Shown: in pieces, positions 54,790-64,000 of the stretch
How positions within the stretch are numbered: position 1 is the first letter of the stretch
How the letters are laid out: each line of letters begins with the position of its first letter
Origin: Cladosporium sp. IMV 00045
Taxonomy: Eukaryota; Ascomycota; Dothideomycetes; Cladosporiales; Cladosporiaceae
DNA length: 64,000 nucleotides
Direction: 5' to 3'
Assembly: GCA_001931905.2 (NCBI GenBank)
Contig: MSJI02000190.1
Coordinates: 1-64,000, forward strand
Translations under genes and position numbers: made by a program
Notes under the pieces: generated by a model
Databases searched by the model: none
Told to the model about the DNA's origin: nothing
Seen by the model: only the letters and a program-made list of their open reading frames with translations

Positions 54790-57700
54790 GGTGTATGTGT
54801 GGTGTGGGTGGTTTGAAAGTATTGGAAAGTGGTTTAAAATCGGGAGAGTTGGAGATGTGTTTGAAAGGTTTGATCAAAGTATGGGGTACAGTAATAGATT
54901 GTGGAGGTGGGCTTAACTGTGGGAAAAGATATCTTCGAAGCTGGACGAAAGGGTGATACTTATACACCATCGACGAGGTTTTACGAGCAACGAAACGGTC
55001 GGTCATCCACCCTCCTTCGCCTCCCTGGACAGCTGGGACAGCCAGTGGATCGCACACACGGAGACGTGCAGGCTGCGAGTTGAGCTGATGGTCGTGCACC
55101 AATTCTCGTAGTCTCCAGTGTTTGCTCCAGTCTTCTCGCTATCGATCGGTTGAAACTCGCCAGGCCCAATTTTCCTCACTGCACCAGCCTTTAGCGCATG
55201 GAGATGATGGAGATAGTCTGCACTCTCCCCATGGGCAAGTGGCGACGAAATATGGACATTTGTGCACCGTCAATGCGGTCGTGCTATGTGAATATACAGA
55301 TCCGCTTCAGCGTGAGCTCCATTTTGAACCCCCATTCGAGGTGGTTCTTTTGCTTGTAGAGAAACTGAGGTACTTCGGTAGGGCTGTAGCGAACGCCTCA
55401 GGGAGGCTCCCGGAAGCCAAGATGTGCCGCAATCCCTTCACATGCAAAGCGAGGCGAGCAGACGAGGATGATGAAGGATGACGTCGAGCTCGGAGCTTCT
55501 ACCGGGCCCGGCGATGCAATGCAACATCACCATTTACAATCGTGCCAATAACCACAGCTCGCCCAGGAGATGAACCAAAACATTCCTCCGACCAATAACA
55601 GCGACGCAGGCTATATGCGCAGCTCCTTGCGCAGTCGTCGGTATACGTTGAGCACTAAGGCACACCGGGCGCGCCAATCGTATGCACACCAGCATCACCG
55701 CCGTGGCATCACCAACCAGCCCGCCTATGACGAAGAGATATGAGGCTCCTCCGTCCCTGCCCGAGGTTGTTTGCCCCTTCAGGTCGCTGATCGCATGCTC
55801 AACCAGACACTGCCATGCCACGCGGCCAAGACCGTCTTCTCTTCCACTCAACCTTAATCGGCCTGGTTTGGCTAACAGTGGCGGCGGCAGATGTAAGACC
55901 TCACCACTGCTGCATGCAGAGTGAAGATAATCAATGATTCCTCGAGTCGCCAGACGTCATTGTACGTGGCAAACCATGACATTACTGGCAATATCATAAT
56001 CATTCAATACGGCATGTGCTTCTCCGTTGTCCCGTTTAGCCACCGCTTCAGTTTCTCCAAAGTCTCAGGCTTCAACACATGTCAAAACACCTCAACTCGA
56101 TCGAACCATGGAGCGGTACCCACTCGCCCAGACGTGCGGCCCCCCACGTGATGGTTGCAGTCTCATTATTATTTCTCGACTTCTCCTCACTCTAACGCGC
56201 CCCACGGCACTACTACATATAGCGTCACCTTCTGTGTTCGATTGAGATAAGGACCGATTGCACTGCCGCCTTGTCGAGCCAGGGGAAAATACGCTGTTTG
56301 TACCCTTCGTCAAAGACGGTATCATTTCCAGAGAGCATGACAGCGGCAGATGTCGAGGACATGTCGTTTTCGCCGCGGCAACATTCAATACGACAGGAGG
56401 ACTGTCTCTCGCGAGTACGACTGAGCCAGCCCACGGCGAACTGGTTCGCACCAGCATCGCAAGTGGAACTTCGAATCCACCTCCATCACGCCGTTGCCTC
56501 ACGACCCACGCATCCCCAGCGCTTGCGTCCTTCGCAACGCTTCTGATCTTCGATCGCATTTTGGAAAGTCGCATGATCAGTGACATGATGAATCCTCTGA
56601 TACAAGTCGAAAAGCTCGGATCAGTCCTCATGGCGCAATATCGGTCTCCCATCGTCATCAACATCTTCGGGTTCAGCACCGCAATCGTCTACGTTGTCGC
56701 TCGGAGGCGGCCACCGGCACTATCTGCAAATCCACCATATTCACAGCCTTCTCCATGATACATCATCCTTCTGTCATCTCTAGGAGGTAGGTTTCACTGG
56801 CGTCTGGTCCGGCCTTCGTGTCTTCACGCGAAGTCTCATGACGAGCCCGGATAACAAGGTCTCGACTCGTCGAAAAGATAAGATCTGATGGTTCCGCTCC
56901 GCTATCAAATCAAGGTGGTATCAATCTGGGTTCATGATGTGCAAAAGCCACCGATACTGGTCAAAACGCGACTCATGGCTGAAAGAACACCAAGCTCACG
57001 ATAAATCAACTCACAAGTGCCACGTAACCAACAACAACCCTGCCATATTACTAGAGCAAACAAGCCGCAGAAGATTCAAAATCCAAGCGAAACATCGAAA
57101 ACAGCACAGATGGTCAAGTACACAAAATTGCATTCGAGGCACAATTCCACTCAGCACAATCGACCAAGCAGCCGACAATACCCACCCCCAAGTTCTCCCA
57201 CAATTTCGGACAAACCAAATCCGCATCCAAGATCAAACTCCCTCCACACCCAAGACTGCGCGAAATCCACCCTTCAACAGATCCGAAATTCCCCGACTCT
57301 CCAATTGCACGTATCTTCGATCCTGAGCACCCAATCTTCTAGAAACAACCAATCACCACACCAAAGCCATCCACAAACCTTACAAGGCTATCTGGCAGAG
57401 CCCCTCTCCAAACCCCCAGTACCCAGTCGAGCTGCCAGGAGGTAGCATTCCAAAAACAAAAGAAGAACGTAGCCACTTTGCCAATATCAACATCGCTGCT
57501 CGCCCTACAGCTGTGCTCCACTCTCTGATGATTCGGTTTGAATCCGAGCAGAACGTTCCGTCTCTTCCGATGCTGGATTCGATACGAGGCTCAACCTGTT
57601 AGGTATGTTGTCAGCTCACAACGTAGCATAAGACCGTGGCACAATTGCTCGCGTACAGGATTGCGAAATGAACGAAATTGCGCCTATTTCGTGCATGGCA

Positions 57701-58352
57701 AATTTGCCTACAGTGAGGGCTGTGCTTTTACATGGTCTTTCTCGTTTTTGGGGACTGAACTCACTTCTTGTCAATAACCTATTTTCGAGTTTGCACCCAG
57801 ATTCTGAAAAGGCTATGAACAGCTTGCCATACCTTCAAAATGAATTTCGAGATGACTGAATACACGTTTTTCCTGTCAATCCCCGAAGAAAGAGCACGGC
57901 TAGACTTTTGAGGTTTTTTGACGCCCATTTCCACATATATCAAGACCTCGCAATCAGCAGGGAAATAATATCTCAGCACATGCTGAACTTCATAAATTAC
58001 GAAAGAAGGAGGACAACAGCGAGTGATTATTCGCGTCTCATTCGTTTCATCGATGGTCGCGACCAAACGCCATACATCCCAAGAGATGCATGCGTATGTC
58101 AACGAAGGCCGCGAAAGCCGCCTGCATGCTTGACAAACGAATTCATTAAGCGGTGTCTATAGTGTATAGTGCATCGTCATTGTTAGTCAACACGGGAACC
58201 ATATAGCTCTCATACCCTCAGCGAAACACAGAAGTAAAGCCAAGAAGGCCTAGCCATCTATGCACATCAAAGAGGCACTTAAGGCTCAGCTCATTCTCAA
58301 CCCATCACCTCCCTACTCTATACCCGCCGAGGTAGCCAATTTTCTCTTACGA
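54790..58352. other. 3.6-kb gene-poor stretch before the duplicated segment
   Basis: A T/G-rich leader of the reductase lies at 54790-54960. A frame at 56258-56758 (plus, 166 residues, hydrophobic end SPIVINIFGFSTAIVYVV) overlaps an equally long frame on the other strand (56092-56679), with no known domain on either; coding is doubtful. A/C-rich sequence fills 57000-57450. No transporter or other gene homologous to the left neighbour of copy A is present. Confidence 0.45.
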
Positions 58353-58816
58353 CCAGGCAGCTGAAGCATCGCAACCCAGTATTACACCGCGCAAAAAGAA
58401 CCCGAATAGAGATCACCGCAAGGCGCTAAGTCCTTACATCAGGCCATGTGAACAAAAGTGTACACAAGTTTGCGGCCGCAATGGCCGCAGTAGCCTTCTC
58501 AGCCTCAAACATAAAGTTCGGACTTGTACCAGCTTCGTTCAATCAAGCACATCTAAGATACATCGAAGCTTTATGTGGGCTATTGAGTGCTTACGATTTG
58601 AGTGAAGTGTCACGTAACAAAATAAGCTTGTCGTCCTCGACATGTTGCGCCATATAACATTGAGTGAAGCTAGGCACATGTCGCCGCGATAACGTTGTCA
58701 GCATTAAGTCAAGTTGAGGCCACCCTTTACGTGCGAACGAACGCAACGGGTATTCAATGCGATCAGAAGAAGGTATCCAGTGCGATCAAAAGTGATCATT
58801 CAGTATGCTCAGATAC

Positions 58817-58828
58817 GATATAAGAAGG
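58817..58828 (+). promoter_or_regulatory. TATA-like element of the hydrolase, kept in both copies
   Basis: GATATAAGAAGG here corresponds to GATATAAAAAGG at 48287-48298 in the other copy. It lies about 150 bases before the proposed start codon and within a block (from about 58720) that is clearly better conserved between the copies than the DNA before it. Confidence 0.4.
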
Positions 58829-58965
58829 ACATGTCGTTCCCAACGGATTGCCCAAAGGCCAACGAACTTCGATCCAGGGCAAACGATCGCATTCTTTTTC
58901 AATCCATTACCCATAACACCGACCGAACTTGGATACTTTGCTTCTAGCAGACGAACAATTCCATA

Positions 58966-60409
58966 ATGAAACTCGATCAGGTTTTCGCGATCCTTAATGC
59001 TCTAGCATTGTTAGAGGTGCACACCAAGACCGCCTTCCCAGACCAAACAATCTCTAATCTCCAACTCACCACATCTACAGGCAACGAAAGCATCGCCCAA
59101 CCCACCAGGACAACAACTATCAAATAAAACCGACAACACCAACCAAACAACCCCCAAAATCATGCACCAACTCAGCACCGACCCCGACTTCCACTACGAA
59201 CTCGTGCGCATCATGGACTACAGCCCATACGAAGGCTCCGACATCTCCGAAGTCCTCGTCGCCGCGCAGTCAATCCTCCCAGGCGACTACGAAAGCTTCC
59301 ACGCCGCCTTCGCCTCCCTCGCCAACCGCACGCACGCCCGCGCCCTCGCCGTAAACGCCACGCGCCACCCCGTGTCCGCGCGCAACGCCTTCTTCAAAGC
59401 AGCCAGCTACTACCGCTCGGCAGACTTCTTCCTGCACGGCAACTGGAGCGATCCGAGAATCGATTCGTTCTGGTCTCAAGCGCTGCGGACGTACGATGCG
59501 GCGCTGGATCTCATGACCAGTCCAGGTCGACGCGAAGTCCTCACGAGTAAAGACGGCTCGTTCAGGATCCCCACCGTCTTCTACCAAGCCCAACCCTCCA
59601 ACCAAAATCCCCAAGAAGACGCACACAAACCAACCCCCCTCCCCACCCTCCTCCTATGCAACGGCTACGACGGCTCCCAAGAAGAAATGTACCATGCCTT
59701 CGGGCACGCCGCACTGCAACGAGGAATCAACGTTTTCACCTTCGAAGGGCCCGGCCAACCCACCGTACGCCGCGAGCAGAATCTAGGTTTCATCCCGGAC
59801 TGGGAGCGCGTCGTCGAGCCCGTGCTGGACCACCTCGCCAGCCTGCCTTCGGTGGCGCAGGACAAAGTGGGGATTCTGGGATACTCGTTTGGAGGCTACC
59901 TCGTGCCTCGCGCGGCGGCGAAACTGCCGGGGAGGATGGCGGCGGTCATGGCTGTGGATGGGCTGATGGATTTTGGGAGGTCGATTTTGGAGGGGTTCCC
60001 GAATGAGACGCTGGCTTTGTTCCGCAGTGGGAAAAGGGAGGAATTCGACGCCCAGCTCACGCGCGCCGTGGCGGAGCAGGGTTCGCTATCCACCAGTGCG
60101 CGCTGGGCGCTGCAGCAGGGGCTGTGGTCGTTCAACACGCTGAGTCCGTTTGATTTCGTGACGAGGGCGCAGGCGTACAATCTGACCGGTGTGGCGGGGG
60201 AGATTGACGTCCCGGTGTTTGTCGGCGATGCGCCGGACGATACTTTCTTTCCCGGTCAGGCGAGGGAGTTGGCGGAGGCGGTTGGTGGGGAGGCGACGTA
60301 TCATCGCTACGATGCTGTGGATGGGACGGGGTTGCATTGCTCGGCGGGGGCGAGTGTGTTGCAGAATCAGGTTGTGTTGGATTGGTTTGAGGATGTTGTT
60401 GGTGCTTAG
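58966..60409 (+). CDS. Secreted alpha/beta-hydrolase (FrsA/pseudooxynicotine-hydrolase-like), two exons (copy B)
   Basis: Exon 1 is 58966-59016 (17 codons, MKLDQVFAILNALALLE), a likely signal peptide. The 64-base intron is GTGCAC to CTACAG, and exon 2 is 59081-60409, giving 459 residues. Starting at the internal ATG 59162 would give 415 residues and lose the signal. The intron borders are kept in the other copy. The catalytic triad, counted from the internal Met, is S242 in GILGYSFGGY, D356 in VFVGDAPDDTFF and H392 in GTGLHCSAGA. The helical N-terminal part with SARNAFFKAASYYRSADFF and the strand LLLCNGYDGSQEEMYHAF are typical of the FrsA / 2,6-dihydropseudooxynicotine hydrolase group, some of which cut C-C bonds in polyketides. 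The substrate is unknown. It is followed by SEC23 on the other strand. Confidence 0.85.
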
Positions 60410-60760
60410 GGGAGATTACGCGGTGTTTTCTTTTGCTCTTCGGAGTCATTCGGTGGATGTGGGTTCGAGTGCTCGATAATTGTAGTTCTAGCATTGCGAA
60501 AAGTCATCGAAGGGGATTGGAAGGTAGCAGAGAAGCAGCAAACGCACAATGGAAAAAGAAATCGGCCTCTTCACGAGCCACCCATCCACACAGATAACGT
60601 GAAATATCAACTTCATCTTTGTAGGAAGAGAAAAGGATACCTATCGTCTCTGACAAGAAAAGCCGTCCGCCCCTCAGCGCCCTTCGCCCCCTATCCTTTT
60701 TTGAGAAACGAAACATCAAGACTTTCTCACATCATCAATTCAACCCACACACTCTCTCAT
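60410..60760. other. Intergenic between convergent hydrolase and SEC23
   Basis: About 350 bases, matching 49798-50118 in the other copy. No gene. Confidence 0.6.
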
Positions 60761-63172
60761 TTAGTTCGTTCCACTAACAGCCAGTTTCATCAAGTGGTCC
60801 ATGAATGTCTGCAAGCTAACGTCATCCGTGAAGATAGTCTGGGCGGTCTGAGTGACGCCGCCGTAGCTGCTGGACGTGTGCGTCGTGCTGGGGTTGAGCT
60901 TGGCGAGTAGGAAGCGGGCCTGCGAGCCGCCGGCATCGCAGACGATGAATCGGGGCAGGGGGAAGCGGTCTTGGATGAGGTCCTGTGATGGGTGTGTCAG
61001 TTGAGCTGAAAAACTGCTAGTGAAGTGGTTTGTTTGGATGGTTTCGGAACATACCCTTGCATCCTCCTTGGGAGACTCAAGCAGCTCCTTGAAGTTCTCG
61101 TAGCCCTCCATGTCTTGGTATCCGGCCTTGCGCCACTCGGCCATGGTCTCGCCGTGGAAGATGAGGATGTGGAAGAAAGTGTCGAGGAGCAAGACGGTCT
61201 GGGGCTGGATGCTGGTGGAGTCGAGAAGGACGGGGACGGCGCCCTCGTGCTCGAAGCTGTAGCTGTCGAGCGTGGGCTGGATCATGACGAGCGAGTTGCC
61301 GACGTCCTCGTGGTTCAGCACGTGCCTGTAGAAAGCGGTCTCGTCGGGGGAGTTGTTGAAGACCTGCAGGAATTGCGAACGACGCAGGTGGAACATGAAC
61401 TGCGGGTAGAGGGTGAAGTTCTTTTCCAGACGGAAGCTGCTGGGGTCGTCTTTGCGGTATTCGGCAAAGCGTGAGCAGAGACGGATGAGCATGCGGTCGA
61501 CCCATCGCAGAACGTCGGGTCCATCGTCGACTTCGGCCTTGAAGACTGCGATACGTGACATGAGGACTGCGGCGGCTTCTTGGTCGAAAGACTGAGCAAT
61601 AGCAGGGTCGCCAGAAGGTCCGCTCATGTTGCGACCGACAGTGGTGACACGGAGGTGGTACTGGCCGGAGCTGTGTTGGTAGTAGGTCAAGAACTGAATC
61701 AAGCCCTTCTGAGGACCTTGCTGCATGGCCGCAGCTGCAGGTCCACCCTGACCAGCGATCTCGAAATAAACACCGTAACTTGCCGCAGGATCAATGGCGC
61801 ACATCTTCCAGCTGCAAGTGTTGCCAATACCACACTCAGTCTCGCCGACAGAGCTGGACTTCTTGTTCAAGCTGACCGCGTGGCCAATCAGACCAGTCAC
61901 CTTCAGCTCCTTAGTAGTGAGGACCTCCAGAGAAGCGTTGAAACCCATCTGGAGGTTGCCCTCTGCGTCAGTGTCGAAGATCTTGGCGAACGACTGCTTG
62001 TACATTGAGGATGTGAAAGAATCGGTCAGGATCATGTGGCCACCGGTAGTGTTTGGCAGTCCCTTCATTTCGAGCAGACCAACCTGGTCCAAGCATCCGG
62101 CGAAGATGTCAACAACGTGACCATTGTGTGCGACACGCTTGGCGAGGTTGTCGTAGAACTTGAGGGCCTTCTTGAAGTACTTGATGTTGTCACGGTCAAT
62201 GTCGTGGTGCGAGCGAATCTGCTCCTTCAGCTCAGGGCTGACAACCATACCCGGGCCTTCTGTCGCAGGGCCACCGGTGAAGAGCATCACTCTGGCGCCG
62301 GAGTTCTGGAAGCTAGTCTCGAGCAGACCAGTCGCAACGGTAAGCGCAACACCGGTGCAACGGACATTGCGCTTGTCGTTCGCAACCGGCCAGGGGTCCT
62401 TCTGCAAGCCCTCCAGGACGTTCGTGAGCTGGAACTCACACTGCTGCACGGGGAGCAGGAACCTCGTCTGCGCACCACCCATTGGCACCGCAGGCCTGCC
62501 TGGCTGCTGCACAGGCGGCATGTTGGGCCTACCGCCAGGCGCGGAAATCAGACCAAGCATCTCCTGCACCTGCTTGGCGGTGTAATCCTTGTTTCCGCGG
62601 AAGACATGTGACTTTGCGCACTCGGTGTATCCCAGCTCGTGAACCTGCGCCATGGTACCGTATGTGATGAGACCGACGAGCGCGTTGGGCGGCAGCAGAC
62701 CCAGCGACATGATGATGCTATCCTTCAGGGCCTTGAGCGAGTCCTCCTCCTGGCAAGTATCGACGACGAACAAGAATATGGGCGGGGTGGGAGCGGGTCT
62801 GGCCAGTCTGTACTCGATGGTGGTGCTGCCCGGGTGCAGCTCTGGAGGAATGGCGTTCTCGCTGATGTCCTTGTAGTGAGGCGGGAGGTTGTTGCGCTGC
62901 AGACAGAAGGGGCATATCCATATCCGCGCGCGCATGTCGACCTGGCAGAAGGGGTTGAGGACGGCCCGGCATGGCGGCTTGCAGGCCACGGGCTCGTATG
63001 TGAGGAGGGGGGTTTCGTCGGTCTTCTCCTTTAGAGGGGTGTAGAGGGCACCGATGGGCACGACGAGACGGCTGGCTTCCATGCGGGTGGAGGGGAAGGT
63101 GTTCCATGACAGGCGGATGCCATCGCGATCCTCAATGTCGGACCACTGCTCTTTGAGCGCCTCGTAGTCCAT
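60761..63172 (-). CDS. SEC23: SEC23, COPII coat GTPase-activating subunit (complete copy B)
   Basis: Exons on the minus strand: 63172-61055 and 60982-60761; the 72-base intron is GTATGT to CACAG. The product has 779 residues. Sec23 is the Sar1 GTPase activator and, with Sec24, forms the inner COPII coat that buds vesicles from the endoplasmic reticulum. Start [20 protein letters not shown] is the family N-terminus; the frame is open 50 codons further upstream but that His/Leu-rich stretch is leader. The zinc finger has C64, C68, C87 and C90. The trunk, beta-sandwich, helical and C-terminal gelsolin-like domains all follow in order. The intron is a multiple of three without a stop, so an unspliced transcript would encode 24 extra residues after KEDAR. 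Removing it restores [17 protein letters not shown]. Confidence 0.95.
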   Translation of the reverse strand: MDYEALKEQWSDIEDRDGIRLSWNTFPSTRMEASRLVVPIGALYTPLKEKTDETPLLTYEPVACKPPCRAVLNPFCQVDMRARIWICPFCLQRNNLPPHYKDISENAIPPELHPGSTTIEYRLARPAPTPPIFLFVVDTCQEEDSLKALKDSIIMSLGLLPPNALVGLITYGTMAQVHELGYTECAKSHVFRGNKDYTAKQVQEMLGLISAPGGRPNMPPVQQPGRPAVPMGGAQTRFLLPVQQCEFQLTNVLEGLQKDPWPVANDKRNVRCTGVALTVATGLLETSFQNSGARVMLFTGGPATEGPGMVVSPELKEQIRSHHDIDRDNIKYFKKALKFYDNLAKRVAHNGHVVDIFAGCLDQVGLLEMKGLPNTTGGHMILTDSFTSSMYKQSFAKIFDTDAEGNLQMGFNASLEVLTTKELKVTGLIGHAVSLNKKSSSVGETECGIGNTCSWKMCAIDPAASYGVYFEIAGQGGPAAAAMQQGPQKGLIQFLTYYQHSSGQYHLRVTTVGRNMSGPSGDPAIAQSFDQEAAAVLMSRIAVFKAEVDDGPDVLRWVDRMLIRLCSRFAEYRKDDPSSFRLEKNFTLYPQFMFHLRRSQFLQVFNNSPDETAFYRHVLNHEDVGNSLVMIQPTLDSYSFEHEGAVPVLLDSTSIQPQTVLLLDTFFHILIFHGETMAEWRKAGYQDMEGYENFKELLESPKEDARVCSETIQTNHFTSSFSAQLTHPSQDLIQDRFPLPRFIVCDAGGSQARFLLAKLNPSTTHTSSSYGGVTQTAQTIFTDDVSLQTFMDHLMKLAVSGTN

Positions 63173-64000
63173 GGTGAGGGTGTGGATGTGAGAGGTTGGT
63201 GTATGTGAGGGGATGGGTCGGAGGAAGAGGAAGTTGAGATGGTGGTGGCGGTGGAGGTGGTGTGTTTGGTGTTGTTGGTGGAGGAGTAGCTTAAGGCGGT
63301 CGGCGGGCTGGGTCGAGGCCACTTATTAACGATTGCACATGCGGCTTGTGAGGATGTCGATGGTATCTTCGTCGTGAGGACAGAATAATCTAGGATGTAA
63401 CTGATAATTCCCACTCTCACGACTCCTATTATGAAATATAACAACTAGCAGTAGTAACGTCGACTTTTCCCCAATCAGCCATGTGTCTGTCTCGCCCTGG
63501 CTGCCCGTGAACCATCAATCAATCAGTAAACGTAGCTCCATCCCTCCCACCAACCACAGCCAGCCAGCCAGCTCATCCACCCTGAGGCAGCAACACGGCA
63601 AGGCATCCCACCATCTCCGCCTCGCCCGCGCCGCCGCTAGCGAAAAACGAAATAAAACACAATTCCATCTCGCCGCTCTCCTCCTTCCTCCTTTCTTCAT
63701 CTACAATTTTATGTGCCAGCTTTTACACATTACTGATTAGGCAGACCCACGCTACTTCGGATAGTGGGCTTGTTTTCGCGCTGAGCACAGAGTAACTCGC
63801 TCTTCGGGGTGAGGACCCGTGGCTGGGCGCCTGGTCTTGATTATCCTCGTATTGAGGTCGATGACAGATTGGGAATCAGCGGTGGTCACATCTCTCGATT
63901 GAATGACTTATTTTGTGTGTGATGAGGGTGTCATTATGTCGTTGATATAGCGTGAAGTGTCTCTGTCGTTGAACGGCATTATGCTTTGGGAATGCGCTTT
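63173..64000. other. SEC23 promoter region and right edge, no gene seen
   Basis: The first 150 bases are the SEC23 leader. Short CCAGC repeats lie near 63557-63571. Nothing else recognised to the window end. Confidence 0.55.

Larger units (their letters stand above)
58353..62965. repeat. Duplicated segment, copy B (intact hydrolase plus SEC23)
   Basis: Collinear with 47825-52317. The neighbour to the left differs from that of copy A (gene-poor DNA instead of a sugar transporter). Homology beyond 62965 cannot be tested because copy A ends in the gap. Confidence 0.9.

Noticed and set aside
56092..56758. Overlapping open frames on both strands (166 and 195 codons)
   Set aside because: No domain, no intron signals and equal openness on both strands; coding not supported beyond a weak hydrophobic end on the plus strand.

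Overview
The window is nuclear DNA from a filamentous ascomycete (Pezizomycotina, probably Dothideomycetes). Genes carry short GT-AG introns of about 50-90 bases with CTAAC/CTGAC branch sites. The families include a Zn2Cys6 factor, a GH30 hydrolase, a fungal Cdc25-type RasGEF, an endosulfine, SEC23 and COQ2. The near-duplicate SEC23 region would fit a duplicated or hybrid genome such as that of Hortaea, but nothing here proves the species.

Layout. 1-37 kb is ordinary housekeeping sequence with wide gene-poor gaps. It holds the start of a CHY zinc-finger gene at the left edge, a RasGEF, a decayed AnmK-like protein, a two-exon mini Zn2Cys6 protein, HEM2, a basic spindle-type coiled-coil protein, an intron-containing tRNA-Phe, an Igo1/endosulfine gene, a TRAPPC13-like gene, an unknown poly-Ala membrane protein, a NAT2/DUF1279 mitochondrial protein, a small conserved unknown and a JmjC/zinc-finger chromatin protein. 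COQ2 follows at 37.8 kb and is cut by a 20-N gap at 38964.

The 13.3-kb block 38984-52317 lies between two 20-N gaps. The 241 bases just before the first gap are repeated, identical by eye, just after the second, where COQ2 then finishes. The simplest reading is a scaffolding error: two overlapping contig ends of one COQ2 gene with a foreign contig placed between them. That contig starts in TA-rich, RIP-like sequence. It carries an accessory sugar-use group (MFS sugar transporter, secreted GH30 glycanase, PhyH-type dioxygenase, second MFS sugar transporter), then a broken alpha/beta-hydrolase and a SEC23 copy missing its first 69 codons at the gap.

After COQ2 the main sequence continues with an aldo-keto reductase, a 4-kb gene-poor stretch, an intact secreted alpha/beta-hydrolase and a complete SEC23. 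This hydrolase-SEC23 pair (about 58353-62965) is a diverged duplicate of 47825-52317. Its hydrolase has an upstream signal-peptide exon, and the other copy has lost its start codon, its frame and its nucleophile serine.

No clearly new multi-gene system is visible. The most notable items are the COQ2 split, the duplicated pair with one-sided decay, the AnmK-like pseudo-enzyme, and several exon structures that single open reading frames miss.
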